NCBI GenBank assembly: GCA_010015805.1
Contig: ML978123.1
Coordinates: forward strand, 2,046,001 to 2,110,000
Length of the DNA: 64,000 bases
Direction of reading: 5' to 3'
Source: Rhizodiscina lignyota
Taxonomy: Eukaryota; Ascomycota; Dothideomycetes; Aulographales; Rhizodiscinaceae
Part shown: positions 1 through 11,256 of the stretch, in pieces
Layout of the letters: the number at the start of each line of letters is the position of its first letter
Numbering within the stretch: position 1 is the first letter of the stretch
Made by a program: the position numbers and the translations under genes
Notes under the pieces: generated by a model
The model's database searches: none
Told to the model about the DNA's origin: nothing
What the model saw: the letters and a program-made list of their open reading frames with translations, nothing else

Positions 1-389
1 GATAGGGCTCTTTAAGTCAATAGATTCGACCATCAAGGTCATATGTTTTGAAGCGACCCGTTGAGAGAGCTGTCACAAATGACAGAGCTCGGAGGTCCGT
101 GGGAAGCTGGCCTGGCAGCCTTGCTCGCTCGCCCAGGCGGCGGGGACCTCGACCTGTCGACCGCACAACAACCAGAGGAATACTTTCACCCACTCTCTTC
201 CAATCCTCACAACCACCTCCCATCGCCTCGCTCAGCGCACTTCCACGCTAGCTGGCCCCCATGATATGAGCGCCAACGCTGGGCACGGCTCTTATTTGTG
301 TCGTGCGGCGTGGTAAACGCCCACCGACCACCCCCGAACCCCTCAGTCACCTCCGAAACCACTCTTCAATCCCATCAACTTTCCTCAGC
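1..389. other. 5' flank of the JmjC demethylase gene
   Basis: No supportable gene. Three short overlapping open frames exist here on both strands, but none looks like a protein. The pyrimidine-rich stretch just before position 390 is typical of a fungal 5' leader. Confidence 0.5.
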
Positions 390-3300
390 ATGGCGCATCC
401 ACAGGCGCGCGAGCCTGCGGCTCCCTCGCACCTCGTCGAGCCTCTCGTTCCCGATATCGCGTCCTCAGCATACACACCTGGACTCATCGCGCGACTGTTG
501 GAGGATGATCACTACCACGGCAAGAGGAAGAGGCCTCAACCTACCAAGAACGTACGCGTCGTACAGCCCATCTCAACGCATCACAATCATAGTGGCAGCG
601 TCAATTCTCATGCCCCAATGTCGCCGATGGATACGCTCGCCGACACCGCGCTGGGCACCAGCCCGACATACGGACCCTTCGCACGTCGACCTTCGGAGGT
701 GATCGCATCTTCCGCTCCGCCCAGTCAATGGTCGCATGGCAATGCGTATACATCTCTTCCAATGCCTAATACCTCTTCCCTTCCCTACAGCGAGCGACCA
801 GCGAAGCGAGCACGCTCCGAAGCCCTACCGTCTCCGCACCAATATCAGACGCTCTCGCGACCCGCCACCAGTCACAACCCTTCCTTTGGTATACAACACA
901 ATGTTGAGCAGGCCATTGATAATGGCCATAGGATAAGACAACCAAGTCAGACGGAGCTTGAGATTGGCGAATTCTTGACTTCGCTCGCGAGGACGAGATA
1001 TGAGGGTGGCCCCGCAACTCCTCAGGCCAGCCAGGTGACTCCCAGCGCTGCCTGGCAGGCATTTCATCAGGAAGCTTCGGTGTATACAAATGCATCCGCA
1101 CCAGTTCCCACGTATACTGCCCACGATGCCTTAGTGGACAGCCAGTTTGGAGCAAATTCGACGCATGTCTTTCAGCAGTACGACCACTCCCCGCTGAACA
1201 TGGATGACTTTGGAGCATTTGGTCCAGAGCATCCATCGAGCACCTTCCACGAGGAATCATCCGTTCGCACTGCTCAGACGCATACTCCCCCGGAGGAGAA
1301 ACTTCCTGCGCCTACACCCACGGAGATCATGCAGACAGACGCGCAGAAAACCAAAGCGAAACAGAAGAGCAAAGCTCCCAAGAGCCGCGCATCCACAAGT
1401 AGAAGACAAAGCAGGGTAGATAAACAGAAGGCAAGAATCTCACTGGAGCCACCACAGCAGCTGGAGTCCCCTCAGAGCCTGCTCGTCGACTATACTGAAG
1501 GACCAACCACTGAGAGTGGCCTTTTGTCAAGCGAAGTAACGACTGAGAACCAGGAGACCTTGGAACGACCTGTGGTTCAGAGGCGACGCTCTGTCTCCGA
1601 CTTACCCTCTTCACTGATGATCCCAGGCAGCACAGTCCGATCCGTTTCTGTGCCCCCCAACGGTGTGCTAGCAGAAATGGGGCTTCCTCTAGATATAGGT
1701 ATGGAATATAAGACCCCCAAACATCGAAAGGGTCGAAAGCTTCAGCAGACTACAGTGTGCGGATCTTGCAATTACTCACCGAACGCCGTCACTGGCGAGA
1801 TGGAATCGTGGCTACAGTGCAATGGATGCAAGAGTTGGTTCCACTACATCTGCGCCGGCTTCAAGAACGAACGTGAGGTGAGGACCGTGGACAAGTTTCA
1901 CTGCAAAGACTGCAAGCCGAAATTCGGCCCTACCACTCGTAAGAGCGCCTCTACGCGTAATGCCTTTATGTTTGCTAACGTCATCAAGGTGTCCGACAAT
2001 CGGCACGCGCACACAATTCCATCGACTACGCGAAATTGCAGGATGGTGAATATCAGACTGCAGACGATGTTCGAGAGCATCGTTATATTGCTCCGATAAA
2101 GTACGGCGAGTTTTCATTTACGCCGGAGACTTTTCCAAGAATGCCACCAGAGCTGGTGACTGCGGAGTACTTCCAGAAATGCAGAGCGATGACTGAACCG
2201 ATCGTTATCCCGGCTTCGTTGAACCCTCGACCAAAATTCCCCGGTACCGAAGAGGACACTCCTCATATTGACGAGCCTATGCTTGACGCGCTCGTTGATG
2301 GAGAGATGGAGATGGAGATTGAGATTCAACAAGAGCGAGTCCCTGATGTCGGTCAAGATAAGCTGGGTATGGTCATTCCACAAGGCCTCACGGTCCGCAG
2401 AGTAGCAGAGCTCTATGGCAAGGAAGAAAAGCTGCCTGTTATAGACGTCAAGTCTCAAGAATCTCAGGACTGGAAACTATCCAAGTGGGCCGATTACTAC
2501 GAGGATGAGACGGAGAACAAGCCGGTCCGGAATGTCATCAGCTTGGAGGTATCCAGAAGTAGGCTTGGGAGGCTGATCAGACGGCCGGATGTTGTGCGCG
2601 ACCTTGACCTTGCCGACGCTGTGTGGCCTGTGGAGGATGGATCCCCTCCGAAAGTCCAATTCTACGTCCTCATGTCTGTGACAGACTGTTTCACAGATTT
2701 CCACATTGATTTTGGTGGGTCCTCGGTGTACTATCACATCCTGAAGGGGAAGAAGACATTCTTCTTCATCCCTCCGAAGAAGTCCTACCTCAAGCAATAT
2801 GAGGATTGGAACAAGACTCAGTCGCAGCATCATGTCTGGCTTGGGAATGAGACGAAAGAGTGCTATCGTGTCGACCTCTCCGAAGGTGACACTATGTTGA
2901 TTCCTTCTGGCTGGATTCACGCTGTTTGGACACCGGAAAACAGCTTGGTCATTGGCGGCAACTTCTTGACCAGACTCCACTATGGCAACCAGATCCGCAT
3001 CGCGGAGATTGAGAGAAATACCAAGGTCGCTCAGAAGTTCCGATATCCCAACTTTCAAAAGGTCATGTGGTTCGCAGTTTTGCAGTATCTGAAGACAGAC
3101 CCACTGCCCCCGTATGTCGAAGCCATCCTTATGGAAGGGAAGCAATTCCCTCGCGAAGCCCCGATATGGCGCGAGTACAACAAGTTCGGCCACAACTCGG
3201 ATCCTGGAAGGGAGTACTATAACGCCCGCTACTATTCCCAAGCGGAGCTGGATGGTCTGCCTGAACTCGTCAGCTTCATCTTCCGTACTGTCATGATTAT

Positions 3301-5257
3301 GCTTGGACGAGTCGACGGTGTAACAGTAGATCAACAGAAAGCTGTGATTAGATCCATCCCCAAGCAGCGTCACGATATGTTAGGAGACGGAAGCTACGAG
3401 CCGTTGAACAATGCGCGCCTGTTCGCGATGTGGGTGGCTTGGAAGCGTGGCAATGAAAATATTCCGGAGTGGGCGTATCCCGATGCTGCACTTCCTGAGC
3501 GGGATCCAGTGCACAGTGGAAAGAAGCTGAGCGTCGCCGCACTTCGGAGAATGGAACGTCAGAAGGCCCTTGAGTTGCACCACGCTGTCAACCCTGATAT
3601 CAGATCTGCGAGGCAGCGCTCGAAAGCGCTGAACAACAGCAACGACTCACGCGCTAGCACGCCTGCTGCGTTCAATCCGAATCACTTCGCTTCTCCAAAG
3701 AATTCTGTGCTTGGACCGAAGCGTAGTGCATGCGATGCCTGTAGGAGGAGGCGGGTCGGCTGCAAGCATAAGGATGAAGTTCGTGACGCTCTCTTGATCA
3801 ATGGGCAACGCCTCTTCGAATTCGTCGCTCCTGGTGCCAGTTCCGGCTCTGACTCCAATGACAATTCCAATGCCATTGTCGACGCCAACGCGAGCTCTGC
3901 TTCTACTAGCACCACGGGACCCACTGCCACCACTGGTACCATTGGTACCATTGGTGCTCGCACATTGGTCGCAGTTGAGATCCCTGCTCGAGTCCCTGTT
4001 CCGGAGTCAGACTTGACTGCTGCCGCCCCTGTGGCCACTCCTGAGCGTCCGGCAACCAACTCAGTGAATGTTACGGCGACTCCTATGACCAGCGGTGGAT
4101 CAAGGAATAAGGCCTGTGCGAATTGTCGCAAGAGCAAGGTATGTATTTGTCATGACAAACAACATAGTCCGGGAGAAATGCTGACCTACTCCAAGCGAAA
4201 GTGTCTGCACGATGAGAACGGCAATCTCGATCTATCCAAACTCGCCGAGTCGTCGAGGCCCCGTGTCTTTAACAAGAAACGCAAGAGCGAGGCAGGTGGC
4301 GTACCGGAGTCTAAGAAGGTCAAGAAGGGGGTTACCGCTGCAGCAGATGTGCCGGAGGACTCTGTCATCAATGTTACTGCGCCGGCTACCTTCAAGCCAG
4401 AGCAGCAGGCTTCGACTCTGGATGCGATGGATGGAGTTCAGTTTCCAGTGCCAGGCGCCCCCAGTGTCCACCTTGGAGATCCGTTTGTTGATGTGTCTAT
4501 TGCGGGAGCCGTCGTGGCGGAGCCAGCGACTCAGCCTACTCCGTCAATTGCCATCAATGACTCTATTGAGGTGCCTATCCCCGTTGACGCTGAGACGAAT
4601 ACCATGGAAGTTGATGGGTGGCCCACAGCCCAGGACAGCATTGTACTGGACAACGCTTATGAGGGAAACGGTGTATTCCCGGCGTCATCCTCTGTCGTGC
4701 CCCCAGCCAATTCCATCGGAGACGTTCAAGAGTCAGTCACCGACATCCGTCAAGAATTGGCCGATACTCTAGTCGAGCCTGCCCTGCTGGCCCAGTCTGG
4801 TCCAGTTCCCCCTGTGGACAACCAGGCAGTCACGACTCCTATGAAGAACCCACCACCCATCGCTCTTACATCCCCTCTCTCCGAGATCAGTGCCCCCGCT
4901 TCTCCAGTCATAGCTGTCCGCCCGTCAACCAGTAACGGCTACGTCAACGACCGCGGCAAGGATCACGACACTATCCTCGTCAATGACGCTTCCTCCATTG
5001 CTCCTAGCTCGCTTCTCGTCAATGGATTCGGTGTTGTAGCGGGCAAGAGCAAGAGCATGTCGCCCGGCTTTATGCGCAAGAAGGAGCCCGGCGTGCGCGA
5101 GCGCCGCGCGAGCACCAACGCCAAGGACGACGTCCGCGTCAAGCGGGAGACGACCGGCGACGGTGGATCTCCGACTGTGCGGGAAGAGGATGCGAGTGTA
5201 CGTCTTGCGAAGATGCTGCAGGGTGAGGAGTTTGGGCTCAGGCGGAGGAGCCGGTGA
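390..5257 (+). CDS. JHD1: PHD finger + JmjC histone lysine demethylase (JHD1/KDM2-type)
   Basis: Exons 390-1938, 1989-4138 and 4196-5257 give 1586 residues. The start is the first ATG of the frame (MAHPQAREPA). Residues about 457-511 form a PHD finger (CGSC, CNGC, H, C, CKDC). After the first 50-nt intron the frame reads HNSIDYAKLQDGEY, the usual lead-in to the JHD1 JmjC domain. The JmjC core at about 740-840 has HID (H755, D757) and the distal His in GWIHAVWTP (H827), the expected Fe(II) ligands, plus Thr and Lys for 2-oxoglutarate. Family members demethylate histone H3, usually H3K36me1/2, in the nucleus. The C-terminal half is low complexity and carries two CxxCx6C motifs (from C1098 and C1226), the second split by the 57-nt intron. 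That intron has no in-frame stop. The family call is firm; the histone site is inferred. Confidence 0.92.
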
Positions 5258-6336
5258 GTGCCCTTCGTTCTTGCCAAGGCTTGGAACGTGGAGCACGATG
5301 ACGATGCTCCTCGCTTTCATTTGTTATGACTGTGTTTTCTTCTCTTCCTTTGTTGGTTGCTTTCTCCTTGGCTAATGGCACGATGTATCATGAGGATGAG
5401 GATGGGGAGTAACAAGGCGTCGCTAATGTGGGAGGGTGTGTGTCCCCTTCGGCTCTCGATGTTGCATCATTTCGCTGTGTACTTTGCCAGGAGATGATGC
5501 TCGCACCGGGCAGGGAGGGCACACGATGGGACGTTCACTTCTACTTTGATGTTCCTGGTGTTCACGGTTTCAAGTGGGGATGACTTATTTTTTCTTCTCC
5601 TTTTTGCACTCGAATGTCTCTCGGTTCAAGCATTTGAACAGACTTCAGGGACCTATTCTGGGAGCGACGGATGGCTCGGGCGGAGGTCCCTGGCTCTCGC
5701 TTTTCGGTGCTACTTCATGCATTCACTCAGGAGCTTTGGTGCAGGAGTCTCTGTTTCATCCACGATTTTTGCTCCTTTCGGGATTTTCCCTTCTACATGT
5801 ATTTCGACCGCCGAGCAGTCGAAAGTTCTTATTTTTCCCTTAGTAAGGTTCGCTGGCACTTCTTTGCTTTCAACGTACGAAGCATACTCGGTTGCGCGAG
5901 GTCACCAAGGGGGCACGTTTTGATCGATAAAGCAGTGGAGTTTCCCAAGATCTTATAATAAAAAATCCAATCTGAGAGAAAGCTTTCTCGCCTATAGGGT
6001 ATTTACTCGTCATGCCTTTGTTTGCTTGCTTTGCCATTTCGTGATCGCTCCTTGAAAAACACGCCAGCAGAAAGGGAAGACCTAGTCATCATCAAAGAAC
6101 AGCTGCGAAGAGGAAAAGTAAAGTAAAAGTAAAAGTGGAAGCAGAAGCAGAAGTTCGTCAAAAGTCGTAAAGTCGTGGTCATAACCTTCTCTTCTCCACC
6201 GGCCATTAGCGAATTTCGAGAGATACAGTCTCGGCCGCACCCAGGGGCACAATTTTATTTTGAAACCTTTCATCAAACCATCATATCCAATCTGCGTAAA
6301 GGGAAAAAAGTAAAAGCGGAAAAGCAGAAGCAATCG
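5258..6336. other. Convergent intergenic region, no gene seen
   Basis: This lies between the 3' ends of the demethylase gene and the DUF3824 gene, so it should hold two 3' UTRs. A 125-codon open frame at 5546-5923 shows no recognisable family and is probably chance. Purine-rich AAAGTA/AAGCAG repeats occur at about 6110-6155 and again, diverged, at 6300-6335. Confidence 0.5.
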
Positions 6337-9326
6337 TTACCGACGCCGGCGCGGACTCGATGACTCTCGGCTGCCCGAGGGGACAAGCAAGTCCTCTGCG
6401 ACGCGTTGGAAGATCTTGCCCGCGCTCTTCCGGCCCGCAAGGAAATCTTCAACAGCGGCAGCCAGCGGATCAACGGCTTCGCCGCCAGCGCCGGCCCTCT
6501 TGCGGCCGTGTTGATCGAAGCGGGGTGGCAGGTCGATCGTCTCGCCCGAGTCTTGCGAGTCCGGACTGCCGTCGCGTCTTCTGGGTCGGGAGGAGCGGTA
6601 GTCGTGTGCAGAGTCGCTGCGGGAACGGTGGTGTCGGGACGAGGAGGCTTCGGGTTCGGAGTTGCGGCGGTGGTGAGAATCAGATTTGTGCGAGTGCGAG
6701 TGTGAATGGTGGCGGTCATCAGAATGAGAACGGGGCGTTTGCTCGGTGCTGCTGTCCGGGAGGTCGAATTTCACCGACTTGGGCGTGCTCGCGCCGGTAG
6801 GTATCGGGCTGGGCGATCTTGTCGAGTCCGTCGGTGCCGGAGGGACGAGCGTCGGAATCGTGTGCGGCTCCTGTGGCGGTGGGTAAGGTTCAGTTATACC
6901 ATCTGATGCGACGCTACGTGTTAGTAAGGCACGTTCAGAAGGATTGACCCAAGGGTTCCCCGATAAGCACCCACCAGACACTGCATGCGAGTGCTCCGAT
7001 GCAGGCGCGAAATCAGCGACACTCACATTCTCAGGATTGTGCGGATAGCCGCCTTGATTTGGAGGTCCTGGCGTGGGAGCACCCGGATTGCCATAATACT
7101 CCTGCGCCGGGCTGTGCATGCCAGGGTCGCGCGCTTGCTGGTAGTACTGCTCGGGGCCTGGCATCGTCGGGCCGGCCTGCGGTGGATAATCTGCAGGATT
7201 GTACGGCTGTGTATGGTAGGCGGAGTCGAAAGATGCGTTGGGGTTTGCTGAGATGCCTTGGACTGGGGGTGGAGCGTTGTAGGCTCCTGGAGGGTATGGA
7301 GATGGGGCGGAGGGTGGTGGAGGTGGAGGGAATTGGTTTGTAGCAGGATAGTACTGCATGGGATCGATGTACTCGTCATGAGGTTGACTTCCTTCCTCCT
7401 CACGGCCTGATTATTGTTAGTGAGTATGTCATAGTAACTGAACTTCTGTGACTTACGTCGTCGCTCTTTCTCCTCCTTCTTCCTCTCCCGTCTCTTTCTT
7501 GCCTCGTTCATGGCCAGGCCAGTCACACCGGCGGCAGCAGCAGCCGTTGCAAGCTGGGCGCCTCGACTGTGGCTCCTACTCCGACTACCATGATGATGCC
7601 TGCGATCAGAGCCTGAACTCGACCTCGACCTTCCACGACTCCTCGAGCGCCTTCGACCTTGGTCGCTCGTGTAGAGGGGATCAGCGCCGTACTCTATCAA
7701 TCCAGCCTCCGCTCCAGCTCTAGGAGCAGAATATCCTACCGACCTGCTGCGTGACCTATCTCTGCTTACACTTCTGCTCCTCGACCTCGACAGTTCGCGC
7801 TCTACATGCCCTCGCTCCTTTGCTCGTGACTGGGATCTCTTCCTCTCCTGGTTGCCCTTGAACTTCTCGTACAGGCCAGCAACGGCAGCGCTGCCCAGGC
7901 CAGCCGCGACGATCGGAACGCCCTGTCGAACGCGGCTCTTCGACCTACCGCCTCTCGACCTGCTGCGATGCTCCGCCAAACCGGCAAGCGCCGCGCCAGC
8001 CAGACCCGCTTGGGCAATGCGACGGTTGCGATGATTGGGATCCACGTGCTTCTCAGAACCCGCACTTGCACTGCGTGAGCGGTCAGACGCACCAGAAACG
8101 GAATGCCTCCTGTGCCTCGATCTGCTGCGTCTCGGTTCTTTCTCGACGATAGTAGTAGTGTTGTTATTACGCTTGCCTGCTGCATACGCTGCAGCGCCGA
8201 GTGCAGCGATACCGGCCACAGCAAGAGCTGTGTTACGGTTCCGATGCGAGCTGCTCTTCCGGCGCCGGCCTCCGTCTCTACGGCCATCGCGGTCGTCGAA
8301 GAACTCTTCGAGGGATCGAGAACGTGAGCGATGGTCCCAAGCCTTGCGCGCACGAGACAGCGCCTCCGCGCCAACAGCACCGGCGGCAGCATAGCCGAGA
8401 GCTTGACGACCACGATGGCCCGGCTCTTCGCCTTGACGCTTGCGGTGGTGACGCATGAGAGCAGCGGCGCCCAAGCCAGCAATTGCACCTTCAGCTAGGT
8501 GACGTTTTGTGTGAGGGCTTTCATCGCGGTCATCCACTGTCTCTCTGCGCACGTAGAGTACATCATCGTCGCTGTATGCGCGCTCATCCTCCTTATCGCG
8601 CCGGCCACGGTCGCGGTCTTCCTCTTGGTAGCGACGTCTCGGACGGTCGACCTCTCGAGTCACGCGCTCGTAGTAATAATCTTCTTGTGGTGGAGGCGGT
8701 TGGGCAGGGACGATGGCAGAGCGCTCGTCGATTTCCGTCCTCTCGACAAGGTCGACCTTGTCCACTCGGTCGGGCTCGAATTCTCGTCTCACTACAACTT
8801 CCTGCTGACGAGGTTCTTGAATGATGATTGGCTGCGGCACGGTTTCGCGAATGATGATAGGTTGAGGCTCGGGTCTGGAGAAGTACTCGGTCGACTTGGA
8901 GTACTTTTCCAGATCGTACGGTCGGTGCGAGTGCGAGCTCAGCCTGTCGTACCTGTCGTCCCTTTCGTACCTGAATTCTCTCTCTCTAACCGGACTCGGA
9001 CTCCTGCTCTCTTCCCTCACAATCTTGATCCTGCGCTCCTCCCTCCTTGGCGACTGCTCCCGCTCTCGCTCAACAATGCGATAGCTCACAATGTCGCGAT
9101 CCTCTCGCTCCGGCGCCCGTTCGACTTCGCGTTCGCGCCGCACAATGCGCACTTCCTCGTCGCCGTGGCCATCGTCCTGGTAATCGATGACGGTGCGATC
9201 GGAGGCGGTGCTGCGCTCAGGGACTTTGTATCGGCGGACGGTGGTGTAGTGCTGAGGGCTGCGGCCGGAGCGGACGGACTCGGTGTCCCACTCGCGCTCG
9301 CGCTCCTTGACCACGTACGAGGACAT
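6337..9326 (-). CDS. Arg/Ser-rich DUF3824-domain protein
   Basis: Minus-strand exons 9326-7457, 7406-6975 and 6902-6337 give 955 residues starting MSSYVVKERE. The first 250 residues are very rich in charged Arg/Glu/Asp. Then come repeated Ala/Gly helices each followed by basic RSRSR blocks, such as AEGAIAGLGAAALMRHHRKR and QALGYAAAGAVGAEALSRA, the pattern of the fungal DUF3824 repeat. The C-terminal third is Pro/Gln/Tyr-rich (YYPATNQFPPPPPP) and ends in a serine/arginine tail, SSPRRRR. The 50-nt first intron is clear (GTAAGT...CTAAC...CAG). The 72-nt second intron uses a GTGGGT donor and leaves the frame unchanged; an upstream GTGAGT donor would meet a stop, so I preferred GTGGGT. Function is unknown; the composition suggests an intrinsically disordered protein. 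Confidence 0.85.
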
Positions 9327-11256
9327 GGTCGACGGGGCTTGCTCTTGGCGGGGTGGAGCGTGAGTGTGAGTCGAGGGTATTGTTGAGCTGGGCCTTTGGC
9401 GGTGATGGCTTCAAGTACTTGTTGCTGGTGCCGGTGACGTTACAAGTGTAGTCGTCGAGTGGCACGGCAGACGAGCGAATGAAGTGTTGCGCTGCAGGAT
9501 CCGTTGGTGGGGAATGGTTGTTAAGCGCAGAGGCGGGCGGATTGCGACGACGTAAGGTGGCCTCGCTCGCCTACTCCCGCAGGTGTACGTGAAGCGCGAT
9601 AACGTCCGGGTTGCACAACTGCGATGTTGTTGAGGTTTGCAAGTCGGCGGAAGAAAGACGGGCTGGCTCGACTGGGCAGCGGGAAGGAGTTGGTTTCCTT
9701 GCTTTGGTCGATGGATGGTGAGCCGTGAGAGGTGCGAGAGCGAGAGGCTGGCACGTCAGTCGAACAGTCCGCAGGGTGATGTCATCTGCCCGCCGAAGGG
9801 AGCTGAATCATCGAGTGCTATCAAAGCGCACGGGCGGCAGCAAATGGGAGTGAAACAGTCACAAGCAGCAAACACTTGCAGAGCGTGTGTGGGGTGTTGC
9901 ATCTCCTAATTAAATAATCACGCTGGCGAGAGCCTTCCTCCCTTCCTTCTCCCCCAGCTGCGGCCGCAGCTACCGAGCACCGTCCGCTGCGGAAGGGGGA
10001 AAGAGCAGCCAGCTGTGAAGCGTCTCGCCTTCCGGTGAGGCCCACTTTGATCAGGCCATGCCTGCTATGCCCATATCCGCCAATCATGCTGGATGCGTCG
10101 CTTGTCTCGAAAATGTAGCTGTCGTGTTGTGCTGCGTGCATCTGTGAAGTGGTGTCCTCAGCCTTGCGGCGCGCCTCGACCAACTTGATGCCACAGCTCC
10201 CGGTCACCACGCACGTTCTATATCGTGTCATAGCCGCTTCAAATGCGCTTCCAGCGGTGAATGCACAGTCGCTGTCGCCACGAGCGCCGTGGAAAGAGCC
10301 GCATGTGTCCAGTCTCTCGTGCATGCGAATCGGCACGCTGGAAGCTTCTACCATTCTCGCCGACTGGCCCACACGAGGCTGACCAGGCAGCGAGATCCAT
10401 CATCCGCGGGCGATGCACTCGCTAATGCGGGTCATCGCGCCTTGCCTTTAACAGTACCCTCGTCTTGCCATTTTATGTCACACGCCTGTGGGTATCAGCT
10501 GCTCCGAAAGATTCCAGGGAAGAGGGAACTCCGAGTCGGCGTGATTGGGAGGGATGGGACTGGCTGGATTGTATATGTTCAAGACGACTCAAGGAAAGAA
10601 TAAATTCGTAAATCTCGTATATTCTGCTAAAATGACCTTTGAGGCACAGTATAATGTAGTAGAAAAAAGAAAGTAGGGTTCTGCAGGGGGAACTACACCG
10701 GTTGCTGAGCCCGCGTTCTGGAGGCACCCGGAGCTCATTAATCGAAACAACACGGTGTGCTGAGAACGGACTGGCAGAGCAGCTCATACTCTTCAAGTAA
10801 AAGGACATGTTAGGCTGAGAACGTCTCCTCTGCATTTGTAGCCTTCTTCTTTGCTTGCCACAGCATGTTCTAAGTGCATGCTGTCAGGTATGGTGTCGTC
10901 CTTTGGTGAAAGTTGTCCGATGTGTCAAGTGCGTGCCTTCTACTGAAGTAGCTGTCTCTGTTTGAATGCACACGATGTCACAGTGCTCGTTGTCAATATA
11001 GCTGGCTTTCTGTGTGCCTAAGGGCACAATATGCGGAACAGTCACTTCAAACTGCTCTAAGTAATGAGCAAAAAGGGGGCAGGGCTAATTCAGCCCAGAG
11101 TTGCATTTTAAATCCAGTTCTTCATTATTCATGAGATAACGTGTCAAGCGTAATACGTTCGGGCGTCACAGACGACCTCCCTAACCAAGATACAATGTAA
11201 ATATGTATGGTGATTCATCGAACCCACCATCCTCAAGCAATCCGGGACAGCCGAGT
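9327..11256. other. 1.9-kb intergenic region, no gene seen
   Basis: It holds the 5' flank of the DUF3824 gene and the 3' flank of the peptidase gene. Open frames up to 183 codons (for example minus strand near 9821-10372) have shuffled-looking composition and no recognisable motif. A short palindrome with 8-bp arms and a 9-nt spacer lies at 10860-10884. Confidence 0.5.

Noticed and set aside
2477-3373. 298-codon antisense frame inside the JmjC coding region
   Set aside because: Shadow of the strongly coding plus strand; no family resemblance.
5546-5923. 125-codon frame downstream of the demethylase gene
   Set aside because: Lies in the expected 3' UTR and has no recognisable features; hydrophobic bias comes from T-rich DNA.
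9821-10372. 183-codon minus-strand frame
   Set aside because: No conserved motif, no intron structure, irregular composition; likely chance.
10860-10884. Palindrome ACAGCATG...CATGCTGT
   Set aside because: Short arms with a 9-nt spacer; expected by chance in a window of this size and not placed at a gene end.
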